Source of the DNA: Haliscomenobacter hydrossis DSM 1100
Lineage (GTDB): Bacteria; Bacteroidota; Bacteroidia; Chitinophagales; Saprospiraceae
Assembly (NCBI RefSeq): GCF_000212735.1
Contig: NC_015511.1
Span: forward strand, 62,001-126,000
Length of the DNA: 64,000 nucleotides
Direction of reading: 5' to 3'
Shown here piece by piece: positions 7,804-15,520 of this stretch (positions within the stretch are counted from its first letter, which is position 1; every line of letters starts with the position of its first letter). The translations under genes and the position numbers were made by a program. Under the pieces are notes generated by a model. That model was not told the DNA's origin and ran no database searches. It saw only the letters and a program-made list of their open reading frames with translations.

Positions 7804-7953
7804 CTAAAACGTCAGGTCGACATCAACCACTTTGCCGCGGCTGCTGGTGGTGACCTGGGTAGTAGAAGCAGGTTCGTTGGTACTGGAAGTGGAAACAGGA
7901 GTTGTGCGGTCTGACAGCAGGAGCTGCAGGAGCAGGAATAGGATGGTGTTCAT
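7804..7953 (-). CDS. small secreted/membrane peptide, paralogue 2 (49 aa)
   Basis: The ATG at 7953 encodes 49 residues: MNTILFLLLQLLLS, a Thr/Ser-rich middle and the tail RGKVVDVDLTF. It is the paralogue of the product of 6995-7156 (hydrophobic N-terminus nearly identical, DLT in the tail). It has its own promoter-like block (8014-8033) and its own tetraloop terminator (7757-7778), so it is a self-contained unit. Possibly a signal peptide plus short exported peptide, or a single-helix membrane peptide of the type I toxin kind; no antisense RNA evidence was found, so function stays open. Confidence 0.6.
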   Translation of the reverse strand: MNTILFLLLQLLLSDRTTPVSTSSTNEPASTTQVTTSSRGKVVDVDLTF

Positions 7954-8013
7954 AGCTTTAGGTGTAAATGGATTTTGTTAAATTTTACACAATTTAATTA
8001 CAAATTTAACAAA

Positions 8014-8033
8014 ATGCAAATTTTTTAGACTTT
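8014..8033 (-). promoter_or_regulatory. shared upstream block of the small minus-strand genes (copy 2)
   Basis: Exact 20-bp copy of 7523-7542, about 60 bp upstream of the ATG at 7953 and reading AAAATTTG on the minus strand, near the TAnnTTTG consensus. Confidence 0.5.
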
Positions 8034-8296
8034 GTTCATTCCGCAGCGGTTCCGGGCACCACTCGTGCACGAATTTCAATCTCCGGAAGTGCTCAGCGGG
8101 GAGTAGGATGCAAACCTCCGGCCACGCTACACGAGGATTCCCAGCGCTAGGGGGCTGGAAGGTGCTGCGTTGAGCAGCAGCCCGCAGCGATAGCGGAGGG
8201 CCGAGCCGCGAGGCGAGCCTGGAAGACACCGACCCGACGCGGGAGGGGAGCGCCCAAAAGAGAAAAAAAGTGATTCTGGCCACTCCCCTACCCTCT
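8034..8296. other. GC-rich gene-free spacer
   Basis: No supported gene. Base words (CGCAG, GCGGAGGGC, GCCGCGAGG) resemble those in the spacers at 1680-1800 and 6680-6900. It directly follows the stop of the lipoprotein gene at 8297. Confidence 0.4.
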
Positions 8297-8884
8297 TTAA
8301 AGCGGCTGTTGCCCGAGGGTGCCTCCGTTCATTTTGAGCGGCTTCTTGGCCATGATCCGAAACACAAACGGCTTCGCTGGATCAAAGCATGCCCAAAACG
8401 AGTCCTCCATCTGGAGGATCAGGTAGCCCACGCTCCCGTAGCTGGGATCTCCCTCCTCGACGTGCATGACAGAGCAGGGTTTGGCACCGGTTTCCTGCTG
8501 GTAGAAGCGAAACGCTTCGTCCTGGCACCAGGCGGCGAAGTTTTTGGTGACGATGAGGATCTGCTTGTTGGGCGAACCGTCGTGCTTCTGGGAGCGGGTA
8601 GAGTCGATGCAGACCGTTAGGTTAGGCGTGTGCAGCGGGTACTTGCGGCAATTGAGCAGCACTTCATTTTTGGCGAAGTTGATGGTGCCCTCGTGAGTGT
8701 AAAGGCAGGGATTCGGGCAGTCCATTTGTCCGTTGATGATGCGCTGCGGCGGCTGGTAGAGGGAGGCTTTGCAGTCGGAGAAAGATTGTTCCTGGGCAGC
8801 GGCGGCGGTGTTGAGGGTGGTGTCGAAGGTAGCGGGGGTGCAGGCGGTGACGAAAAAGAGGATGGTGAAAAGTTTGGTTTTCAT
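8297..8884 (-). CDS. Cys-rich putative lipoprotein, unknown function
   Basis: 195 residues from ATG 8884. The N-terminus MKTKLFTILFFVTACTP has a lipobox-like VTAC at 12-15, so it is probably lipidated and exported. The mature part has many cysteines (SDCKASLYQPP, DCPNPCLYTHEG, LNCRKYP, TVCID, AAWCQDEAF, PCSVMH, WACFDP), which suggests disulfides in the periplasm or on the outer membrane. No family recognised. It shares the GCTATGAA start context with the small minus genes downstream (7953, 7475, 7156). The gene is monocistronic in appearance; a TATCTTTA at 9031-9038 (minus) could be its -7 element with a long leader. Confidence 0.65.
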   Translation of the reverse strand: MKTKLFTILFFVTACTPATFDTTLNTAAAAQEQSFSDCKASLYQPPQRIINGQMDCPNPCLYTHEGTINFAKNEVLLNCRKYPLHTPNLTVCIDSTRSQKHDGSPNKQILIVTKNFAAWCQDEAFRFYQQETGAKPCSVMHVEEGDPSYGSVGYLILQMEDSFWACFDPAKPFVFRIMAKKPLKMNGGTLGQQPL

Positions 8885-9167
8885 AGCAAGCTTTTTTTAG
8901 TGAAAAGTGAAAAGCGAAAAGCAGAGGTGCTTTTGGTTTTAGTGCTTGCGTTGCTATGAAAATAGAGTTGGGTTCAGGAACCGAGAAGCCTGTGCTTGAT
9001 AGAGTGATGGCTGTGTAGCGATTTGTGGGGTAAAGATAGTGGGATTTGGGGAATGGGTCAAGGGGTAGGGTTTTGGAGCTGCGGCCACGGGTCGTCCGTA
9101 CGGAGAAAAGGAAAATGGCGGCGTAATGAAAAATCCCTGGACTTGTTATATACCTGTTAAACCCTTC
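8885..9167. other. intergenic region between divergent genes
   Basis: No gene. The part next to 8884 has short GTGAAAAG/GCGAAAAG repeats (8900-8922). A minus-strand TATCTTTA lies at 9031-9038. The right end leads into the promoter of the metal region. Confidence 0.4.
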
Positions 9168-9205
9168 ATGAAACTAGTTTCATATTACCATCCTGTGTAA
9201 TTTTG
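9168..9205 (+). promoter_or_regulatory. promoter of the metal region with 16-bp palindromic operator
   Basis: TAATTTTG at 9198-9205 fits the Bacteroidota -7 element TAnnTTTG. A perfect 16-bp palindrome, ATGAAACTAGTTTCAT (9168-9183), covers the place where the -33 element should lie, so a dimeric regulator bound there would control the promoter. The first gene starts at 9239, giving a leader of about 27 nt. Confidence 0.55.
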
Positions 9206-9238
9206 TCATTATGAATTGATCACTCAAAACCATTGAAT

Positions 9239-9598
9239 ATGAAAAATGTATTTGCAACATTGTTAACACTGGCTTTTTTTGGCTTAACACAAGGGTTAAC
9301 TGCGCAAACTGCGCAAGCAGCAAAGGATGAAGTAAAAGTAGTCACGGTCAAAGTAAGCGGCGTTTGTTGCAATGGCGATCTAGCTACCATCAAAAAGAAA
9401 TTGGTCAACCAGGAAGGCATTGATGAAGTGACCGCCGACGATGCCAAAAAAGAAGCCACCAACATCAAGGTGAAATACCATACGGCCCTTGTTTCTGAGG
9501 CAAAAATCCGCAGTTTGATTGAAAAAACTGAAGGCTGTGAAAAAGATGGAGAACTACCTTACAAAGTAAAAGCGGTTACTTATTTATCCCCACAATAA
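9239..9598 (+). CDS. secreted heavy-metal-associated (HMA-like) domain protein
   Basis: 119 residues from ATG 9239 (TTG 9233 would add two). Signal peptide MKNVFATLLTLAFFGLTQGLTAQ is followed by an HMA-like ferredoxin fold: VKVVTVKVSGVCCNGDLATIKK, with adjacent Cys (GVCCNG) in place of the usual CxxC, then VTADDAKKEATNIKVKYHTA, and a second-half GCEKDGELPYKVKAV. A periplasmic metal-binding protein or chaperone is likely; the altered cysteine spacing makes the metal uncertain. First gene after the operator at 9168 and 57 bp before a TonB receptor. Confidence 0.7.
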   Translation: MKNVFATLLTLAFFGLTQGLTAQTAQAAKDEVKVVTVKVSGVCCNGDLATIKKKLVNQEGIDEVTADDAKKEATNIKVKYHTALVSEAKIRSLIEKTEGCEKDGELPYKVKAVTYLSPQ

Positions 9599-9655
9599 TA
9601 AACTTCCAGATACCTATACGCCGGATGCATGGTCATCCGGCAAAATCAACTTTCC

Positions 9656-11884
9656 ATGCGCTTACTGTTGCTGCTCACCTTTTTGGTGCCGTTCTCACTC
9701 TTTGGCCAATCGATTAAGGGTAAAATATTTGGTGAAACACCTTCGGGCAACGAAATTTTGCCTGGTGCCACCCTTACCCTCTTGGGCACTACTCAAGGTG
9801 TAGTAAGTAATGAATTTGGCGTTTTTGAACTTACCGTACCCAATGTGGCCGAAGCCAGGTTAGTGGTTTCTTTTTTAGGCTTTCAAACCGACACTGTAGC
9901 TGTGCAAGGCCGCACTTATTTTTCCATTTACCTCAGCCCCGACTCAAAAAACCTCGAAGCTGCTACCATCGTCGCGAAACAAGGCGGCTCTTTTATCTCT
10001 GCTTTACAAGGCATCAAGGTGGAAGTCATCAACCAAAAAGAACTCACCAAAGCAGCCTGCTGCGATCTCGCAGGTTGTTTTGAAACCCAGGGCACCATCC
10101 AGGCTCAAACTACCAACTTGCTACTCAACAGCAAAGAACTCCGCATCCTGGGCTTATCAGGGACCTACAATCAAATTCTGGTGGACGGCATGCCGATGAT
10201 TTTGGGTGGTTCTTTCACGTATGGCATCAGCAGCATTCCCGGCACTTTGGTGGATCAGATTTTTGTGGCCAAAGGTGCCAATTCGGTCTTGCAGGGCTTT
10301 GAAAGCATCAGCGGCCAGGTCAACGTCGTCTTGAAAGAACCGAACCCCGACAAAGAAAAAATTCTGCTCAACGCCTACCTCAATTCCTTTGGGGAAAAGC
10401 ACCTCAACGCCAATTTTTCGACCACCTTGGGCAAAAACTGGAAAAGCCTGACCTCGCTGCACTTGGTGCAACCCGCCAGCAAACGCGACCGCGATGAGGA
10501 TACTTTTTTGGATTTGCCCTTGCTGACCCGTTTGGCCATTTACCAAAAATTCACCCTGGGCGACGAACAAACTGCTGGCTGGAGTAGCAAAATCGGCCTG
10601 CGTTATTTGGATGAAAAACGCATCGGCGGGCAAAGCAATTTTGACGCCAAACGTGATCAGGGCTCCAACCAAGTCTATGGTCAGGTGGTGCAATACCAAC
10701 AACCCGAGTTGTACACCAAAACTGCATATCGCTTTAATCCTCAATCAAAAATATCTTTGATTGCCTCGGCTTTCCAGCACCAGCAATCGGCCTGGTTTGG
10801 CGTTACGCAATACACGTCCAAACACCTGAACGCCTACGCCAACCTACAATACGAACAACTTTGGGCGCAAAAACACGACCTGAAGTTTGGCTTCAGTTAC
10901 CGCCACCTCAACCTGGCCGAAAGCATCCGTTTTTCCAACAATGACCTGGAGCGTACCTTTGCTGGCGACTACCTGCGCCAGGAACGCACCCCCGGGATGT
11001 TTGCCGAAAACGTCTTCAATTTTGACCAATTCAGCATCATTGCTGGAGCCAGAGTCGACCACCATCGGCAGTTTGGTTGGCAATTCGTACCCCGCCTGAC
11101 CCTGCGCTACAATGCGGGGGATGCCACGGTGATCCGCGCCAATGTAGGCCGGGGCTTGCGCTCGGTCAACTTATTTGCGGAAAACATCTCTTTGCTCATC
11201 AGTTCACGCGACATTCAATTTGCGGAGAAACTTGATCTGGAAAAAGCCTGGAATACAGGCATTAACCTTACGCATACCGCCAGTGGGGAGAATTTAGTCG
11301 CAACTTTTTCAACGGATTTGTACCATACTCGCTTCCAAAATCAAATTTTTCCCGATTACGATAGCGACCCAAGTTTGGCCATCATCCAAAATTTTCGGGG
11401 TACTTCAATTTCCAATGGCTTCCAGTTCGACGCCAAGTTTGTGGTAGCTAAAATTTTTGAAGCCAAGTTTGCCTACAACTTTCTGGATGTGTACCGCCGC
11501 ACTGGAGAACGGAAAATCCAGTTGCCTTTTAATGCGAAGCACCGTTTGATGGCTGCTTTTTCCTACGAACCCAAAAACAAACAATGGCACGCTGATGTGA
11601 ACATGCATTGGATGGGGCCACAACGTTTGCCAGATACACGATCTTTACCACAATCTTTCCAACAGCCTGAGTTTTCACGTGCTTTTTCAGTAGCCAATGT
11701 CCAGTTTACCAAAGTTTGGAAAAAGCTGGACCTATATGGAGGTTGTGAAAACCTTTTCGATTTCCGACAAATTCGCCCCATCATCAATTGGCAAAATCCC
11801 TTTGGTGATTATTTTGATACGGCTTTTGCCTGGGGACCTACGCGGGGAAGGGAGTTGTATGTGGGGGTAAGGATGAGGTTATAA
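9656..11884 (+). CDS. TonB-dependent receptor with carboxypeptidase-like N-domain
   Basis: 742 residues from ATG 9656, which gives a clean signal peptide MRLLLLLTFLVPFSLFGQS; an ATG at 9629 lies in the loop of a small hairpin (CCGGATG/CATCCGG, 9621-9640) and is less likely. A CarboxypepD-reg-like domain follows (PGATLTLLGTTQGVVSNEFG), then a plug (ELRILGLSGTYNQILVDGMP; GANSVLQGFESISGQVNVVL) and a beta-barrel ending YVGVRMRL. The plug carries a Cys cluster, AACCDLAGCF, unusual in this family and possibly a metal site. It probably imports a metal complex or other substrate across the outer membrane. Its last ~65 codons are repeated as a relic at 14698-14921. Confidence 0.85.
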   Translation: MRLLLLLTFLVPFSLFGQSIKGKIFGETPSGNEILPGATLTLLGTTQGVVSNEFGVFELTVPNVAEARLVVSFLGFQTDTVAVQGRTYFSIYLSPDSKNLEAATIVAKQGGSFISALQGIKVEVINQKELTKAACCDLAGCFETQGTIQAQTTNLLLNSKELRILGLSGTYNQILVDGMPMILGGSFTYGISSIPGTLVDQIFVAKGANSVLQGFESISGQVNVVLKEPNPDKEKILLNAYLNSFGEKHLNANFSTTLGKNWKSLTSLHLVQPASKRDRDEDTFLDLPLLTRLAIYQKFTLGDEQTAGWSSKIGLRYLDEKRIGGQSNFDAKRDQGSNQVYGQVVQYQQPELYTKTAYRFNPQSKISLIASAFQHQQSAWFGVTQYTSKHLNAYANLQYEQLWAQKHDLKFGFSYRHLNLAESIRFSNNDLERTFAGDYLRQERTPGMFAENVFNFDQFSIIAGARVDHHRQFGWQFVPRLTLRYNAGDATVIRANVGRGLRSVNLFAENISLLISSRDIQFAEKLDLEKAWNTGINLTHTASGENLVATFSTDLYHTRFQNQIFPDYDSDPSLAIIQNFRGTSISNGFQFDAKFVVAKIFEAKFAYNFLDVYRRTGERKIQLPFNAKHRLMAAFSYEPKNKQWHADVNMHWMGPQRLPDTRSLPQSFQQPEFSRAFSVANVQFTKVWKKLDLYGGCENLFDFRQIRPIINWQNPFGDYFDTAFAWGPTRGRELYVGVRMRL

Positions 11885-11980
11885 CTTTAGGTAGGTTTAA
11901 ATTTTTTCTTTCAATCCAAAAAACATTGGGCATTGGTTTTACTGCTAAAGCAATTGTTCAAAAGAGTAAAAATAAGAAAC

Positions 11981-11988
11981 TACCTTTG
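11981..11988 (+). promoter_or_regulatory. TAnnTTTG promoter, nearly leaderless
   Basis: TACCTTTG ends only five bases before the ATG at 11994, so the transcript would start at or next to the start codon. Confidence 0.55.
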
Positions 11989-11993
11989 GCAAC

Positions 11994-12317
11994 ATGAAAA
12001 TTATTTCGTGCATACTTGCTATTTATATTGTACTCTTATCAATAAATCCCTGCTGCTCAGAAAGCAACTGTACGGGCGGCGACCACTATACTAACCAAGA
12101 GCACACGACAGGCCACCATCACCAAGACAAGGATTGCACAGACAATTGTTCACCATTTTTTACATGTGGAACTTGTTTGGGTTTCATTTTACCCGCCACA
12201 ACTTTTCTCTTATTAACTGAACAAGCAGTTACTTTGACACAGTCGGATTTTATTTACAATCCCTTTTTCATTTCAGAGTTCAATCACTCTATCTGGCAAC
12301 CACCAACCATTAGTTAG
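11994..12317 (+). CDS. small Cys/His-rich exported protein (DUF6660-like)
   Basis: 107 residues with a signal peptide or membrane anchor (MKIISCILAIYIVLLSINPC), a Cys/His-rich middle (CCSESNCTGGDHY, HTTGHHHQDKDCTDNC, FTCGTC) and the tail SIWQPPTIS. The CC...HHH...CxxC layout and the terminal WQPP are those of the small Bacteroidota proteins I know as DUF6660, typically beside metal efflux genes or TonB receptors. It probably binds Cu or Zn in the periplasm. It starts the AT-richer segment 11.9-14.7 kb and precedes a TonB receptor by 87 bp. The protein at 15020 ends similarly (IWQPPQIKA). Confidence 0.7.
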   Translation: MKIISCILAIYIVLLSINPCCSESNCTGGDHYTNQEHTTGHHHQDKDCTDNCSPFFTCGTCLGFILPATTFLLLTEQAVTLTQSDFIYNPFFISEFNHSIWQPPTIS

Positions 12318-12404
12318 TGTTTTTGTGGTTTAGACGCAAACTATTTTATGTGGTACGTAGTACCGCTCACAATCCTTTGTTAAACATTAACTAAGTAGTC
12401 AACA

Positions 12405-14576
12405 ATGAAAAAATTTATCCTACTGCTCATCGCAGCAATTAACATAGTAACCGTATTCGGACAAAATTCCTTTAAAGCAGTCATCAAAGACAGCGAAACC
12501 AAAGAACCTTTAATTGGTGCGACAGCTCTTTTAGAAAAAACGGCCAAGGGAGCAATTGTCGATGTAAATGGGATGTTATTAATTGAAGATATCCCAGACG
12601 GTAAACAATTAATCGTGTTCAGTTATGTTGGATACGAAACCCGAAAAGACACTTTCGATTTTCCGCTTTCGTCTACAGAAGCTGTTGAAATACTCTTGAT
12701 GAGTAGTGAAGAAGAATTGGAAGAAATTGTTGTTTCGACAACGAGAAGTACCCGAACAATTGAGAATATCCCAACCCGGTTAGAATTTATTGCAGGAGAA
12801 GAACTAGAGGAAAAAGGGAACATGAAGCCTGGTGATATTCGAATGATGCTAAACGAAAGCACGGGCATTCAAACACAACAAACATCGGCCACGAGTTACA
12901 ATTCATCCATTCGCATACAAGGTCTGGATGGGAAATACACCCAGATTTTGCGGGACGGTTTTCCCCTTTACTCCGGTTTTTCGGGGGGATTAAGTTTGTT
13001 GCAAATTGTCCCACTTGATTTAAAGCAAGTGGAAGTGATCAAAGGAGCATCATCAACGCTTTATGGCGGTGGTGCGATAGCAGGTTTAGTGAATTTGGTT
13101 TCCCAAACCCCGAAGGAAGAAAGAGAACTTAAATTTTTGCTCAACGGAACTTCCGCTTTGGGACTGGACGCTAGTGGTTTTTATGCCCAAAAGTTCAAAA
13201 AAATCGGAACAACTGTTTTTGCATCTTACAATTTAGGAACGCCTTATGACCCTGCTAATATTGGCCTGACTGCTATTCCGAAATTTAGTCGCTACACGGT
13301 TAATCCAAGATTGTTTTTGTATTTTAATGACAAAACTACGTTGAATGTCGGTTTCAATAACACGGCAGAAGTCCGTACCGGAGGCGATATAAAATACATT
13401 CAAGGAAATGGCAATAATATTCACTCTTATTTTGATAGGAATGAAACAAATCGGTTTAGCACACAATTAGGTTTTGACAGAATTCTCAATGAAAAGTCAA
13501 AATTCTCCCTAAAAAACAGTGTGAGCTATTATGACCGAACTATTGAAGTTTCCGATTACGTATTTTCGGGTAAACAGTTGTCTTCATTCAGTGAAATAAA
13601 CTTCACCCATGAAAAAGAAAAAACAGAATGGGTTGGCGGCTTGAATTTGTGGACAGATGAGTTTTCTCAGCAAAAAATTGACACTCAAAAAGTAGTTGAT
13701 TACAATTACACTACTGTTGGCGCATTTGTTCAAAACATTTTTAACGCAACGGAAAAATTCTCTCTTGAGACTGGTTTGAGAGGCGATTACCATAATCAAT
13801 TTGGCTTTTTTGTTTTACCAAGAATTTCCGCAATGCTAAAATTAAATCAAAAATTTACTGTACGATTGGGCGGTGGAATGGGCTACAAAGCACCGACAGT
13901 TTTTACAGAGGATGCAGAGCGAATACAGTTCAGAAATGTTTTGCCCATTAGCATTTCAAAAACAAAAGCCGAGCAGTCCATTGGTGGAAATTTTGACCTC
14001 AACTATAGAACAGCTCTTTCAAAAAAATTATTTTTTAGTATTAATACGCTTTTGTTTTATACACAAGTTAAAAATCCTTTATTACTCGTTGCAAATCCAA
14101 ACGGCTATCATGAATTTCAACAGCCAAAAGGGTTCATCGATACCAAAGGGATTGAAACCAATATCAAATTGACGTATGGAGATTTTAAACTTTTCATCGG
14201 CTACACCTTGGCAGATGTAAAACAGCATTACTCCTCCACTACGACAGATTTTCCCCTTGTGGCAAGACACCGATTGAACAATGTTTTGATGTATGAAATT
14301 GAGGATAAATTAAAAATTGGTCTGGAAGCCTATTATTTCAGCCCGCAAAAATTAAATGACGGTGCAACCGGGAAGCCATATTGGATTAATGGACTAATGG
14401 TTGAAAAACTTTGGGAACGTTTTTCAATATTTGTCAACTTTGAAAACTTCCTTGACACCCGCCAAACACGCTTTGACACCATTTACACAGGGACAATTAC
14501 TAATCCAACTTTCAGAGATATTTACGCCCCTGTGGACGGTTTTGTAATTAATGGAGGGCTAAAACTCAAACTGTGA
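12405..14576 (+). CDS. TonB-dependent receptor
   Basis: 723 residues: signal peptide MKKFILLLIAAINIVTVFGQ, a carboxypeptidase-like N-domain (EPLIGATALLEKTAKGAIVD), a TonB-box-like EEIVVSTTR at about 110, the plug (SSIRIQGLDGKYTQILRDGF; GGGAIAGLVNLVS) and a barrel ending GLKLKL. Full length for the family. Substrate unknown; the DUF6660-like gene before it and efflux genes after it suggest a metal or metallophore. The gene is visibly more AT-rich than its neighbours, in line with separate acquisition of the 11.9-14.7 kb segment. Confidence 0.85.
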   Translation: MKKFILLLIAAINIVTVFGQNSFKAVIKDSETKEPLIGATALLEKTAKGAIVDVNGMLLIEDIPDGKQLIVFSYVGYETRKDTFDFPLSSTEAVEILLMSSEEELEEIVVSTTRSTRTIENIPTRLEFIAGEELEEKGNMKPGDIRMMLNESTGIQTQQTSATSYNSSIRIQGLDGKYTQILRDGFPLYSGFSGGLSLLQIVPLDLKQVEVIKGASSTLYGGGAIAGLVNLVSQTPKEERELKFLLNGTSALGLDASGFYAQKFKKIGTTVFASYNLGTPYDPANIGLTAIPKFSRYTVNPRLFLYFNDKTTLNVGFNNTAEVRTGGDIKYIQGNGNNIHSYFDRNETNRFSTQLGFDRILNEKSKFSLKNSVSYYDRTIEVSDYVFSGKQLSSFSEINFTHEKEKTEWVGGLNLWTDEFSQQKIDTQKVVDYNYTTVGAFVQNIFNATEKFSLETGLRGDYHNQFGFFVLPRISAMLKLNQKFTVRLGGGMGYKAPTVFTEDAERIQFRNVLPISISKTKAEQSIGGNFDLNYRTALSKKLFFSINTLLFYTQVKNPLLLVANPNGYHEFQQPKGFIDTKGIETNIKLTYGDFKLFIGYTLADVKQHYSSTTTDFPLVARHRLNNVLMYEIEDKLKIGLEAYYFSPQKLNDGATGKPYWINGLMVEKLWERFSIFVNFENFLDTRQTRFDTIYTGTITNPTFRDIYAPVDGFVINGGLKLKL

Positions 14577-14585
14577 CAGCATACT

Positions 14586-14676
14586 AAAGAGCAGTAGTCA
14601 CAACTAATTTTGGTTTAATAAATCGAATAAGCATTTTCAATCGTTAAAACAAGATTAGTTGTGACTACTGCTCTTT
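14586..14676. repeat. perfect 23-bp inverted repeat (91-bp hairpin) at a recombination boundary
   Basis: Arms at 14586-14608 and 14654-14676 are exact complements (outer end AAAGAGCAGTAGTCACAACT), loop 45 bp. It lies 9 bp after the TonB receptor stop and about 20 bp before the relic at 14698. It could be a strong terminator, but the long loop without a T-run and the position at the edge of the AT-rich segment look more like the end of an inserted element. Confidence 0.65.
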
Positions 14677-14697
14677 ATGTTCAAGTAGTGAGTTATT

Positions 14698-14921
14698 AAC
14701 AACCCGAATTTTCCCGCGCTTTTTCCGTGACCAATGTACAGTTCACCAAGGTTTGGAAAAAACTGGATCTGTATGGAGGTTGTGAAAACCTCTTTGATTT
14801 CCGCCAGATTCGGCCCATCATCAATTGGCAAAATCCCTTTGGGGATTATTTTGATACGGCTTTTGCCTGGGGGCCTACGCGGGGGAGGGAGTTGTATGTT
14901 GGAGTAAGGATGAGATTGTAA
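14698..14921 (+). pseudogene. 3' relic of a TonB-dependent receptor
   Basis: This stretch encodes QPEFSRAFSVTNVQFTKVW and on to the terminal YVGVRMRL, nearly identical to the last ~70 residues of the receptor at 9656-11884 but with silent differences at the DNA level. There is no start or upstream part; homology begins at about 14698. A GTG at 14727 could only start the last 64 residues. It is the remaining 3' end of a paralogous receptor whose 5' part was lost when the 11.9-14.7 kb segment was placed here, or of a tandem duplication. Confidence 0.85.
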
Positions 14922-14980
14922 CCCACAAGATGTTATGTACTTGTTAAAATCCTGATTTTTAACACTGAACCCTGATTTTT

Positions 14981-15012
14981 TTTGTCTTACAAGTATAAAG
15001 ATGTTATCTTTG
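14981..15012 (+). promoter_or_regulatory. complete TTTG-N20-TATCTTTG promoter
   Basis: TTTG at 14981-14984 and TATCTTTG at 15005-15012, 20 bp apart, match the Bacteroidota -33/-7 pattern (TTTG, about 19-20 bp, TAnnTTTG). The next ATG is at 15020, so the transcript would be leaderless or nearly so. Confidence 0.7.
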
Positions 15013-15019
15013 CACCCGA

Positions 15020-15442
15020 ATGATGCACCAACGTTTAGGCATATTATTACTACTCAGCGCACTGTTTTCCGTTACATCGGTCAATAGTGGCAGCGCGTGT
15101 AATGATGTTTCTAAATACCATGTGGGCATAGTCAGTGAAAATATCGCTGAACAAGCCAGGCATGGAGAAGACCTTGACAATTGTACTCAAGTCTTTGATG
15201 ATTGCACACTTGCCCATCCAGGCCAAGATTGCCCCCCCGATTCAGATGGTTGTGGACATTGCCACTGTCCAGGCTGTGGCTCTATTTTTAACATGCTAGT
15301 GGTACATACCGCATTTTCTCCTTGCGTTTGTCATACTTTAATTCGTCAGTCAACTCTTGACCGACAGGCATTTTACTTTGCCAAGTATGTACCCGAGCGC
15401 CCTTTCCTTCCCATCTGGCAACCGCCGCAAATAAAAGCATAA
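15020..15442 (+). CDS. small Cys/His-rich exported protein (DUF6660-like)
   Basis: 140 residues: signal peptide MMHQRLGILLLLSALFSVTS, then a Cys/His-rich segment (CNDVSKYH, DNCTQVFDDCTLAH, DCPPDSDGCGHCHCPGCG) and the tail PFLPIWQPPQIKA. The WQPP ending and the CxxCHCxxC cluster are shared in kind with 11994-12317. Probably a periplasmic metal-binding accessory of the RND system that starts 78 bp downstream. An ATG at 15023 is equally possible. Confidence 0.65.
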   Translation: MMHQRLGILLLLSALFSVTSVNSGSACNDVSKYHVGIVSENIAEQARHGEDLDNCTQVFDDCTLAHPGQDCPPDSDGCGHCHCPGCGSIFNMLVVHTAFSPCVCHTLIRQSTLDRQAFYFAKYVPERPFLPIWQPPQIKA

Positions 15443-15520
15443 TAACTTTTCTGTTGTACAATTGAGCCACTCTAACCCGGTTTTGAGTGGTTGATTTTTA
15501 TGCTTTTATTTGAAAACATC

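Noticed and set aside
7978-8283. 101-residue minus-strand frame
   Set aside because: It spans the GC-rich spacer and the promoter-like block at 8014-8033; sequence has no protein-like pattern.
10157-10744. 195-residue minus-strand frame
   Set aside because: Fully inside the TonB receptor on the other strand; the receptor's domains are intact, so this is a shadow.
14586-14676. Integron attC-like site
   Set aside because: The arms are perfect and 23 bp long with no RYYYAAC/GTTRRRY core, and there is no integrase; an inserted-element end or terminator fits better.
14727-14921. Possible independent 64-residue gene
   Set aside because: It is the C-terminal piece of a TonB receptor beta-barrel, cannot fold alone, and homology extends upstream of the GTG.
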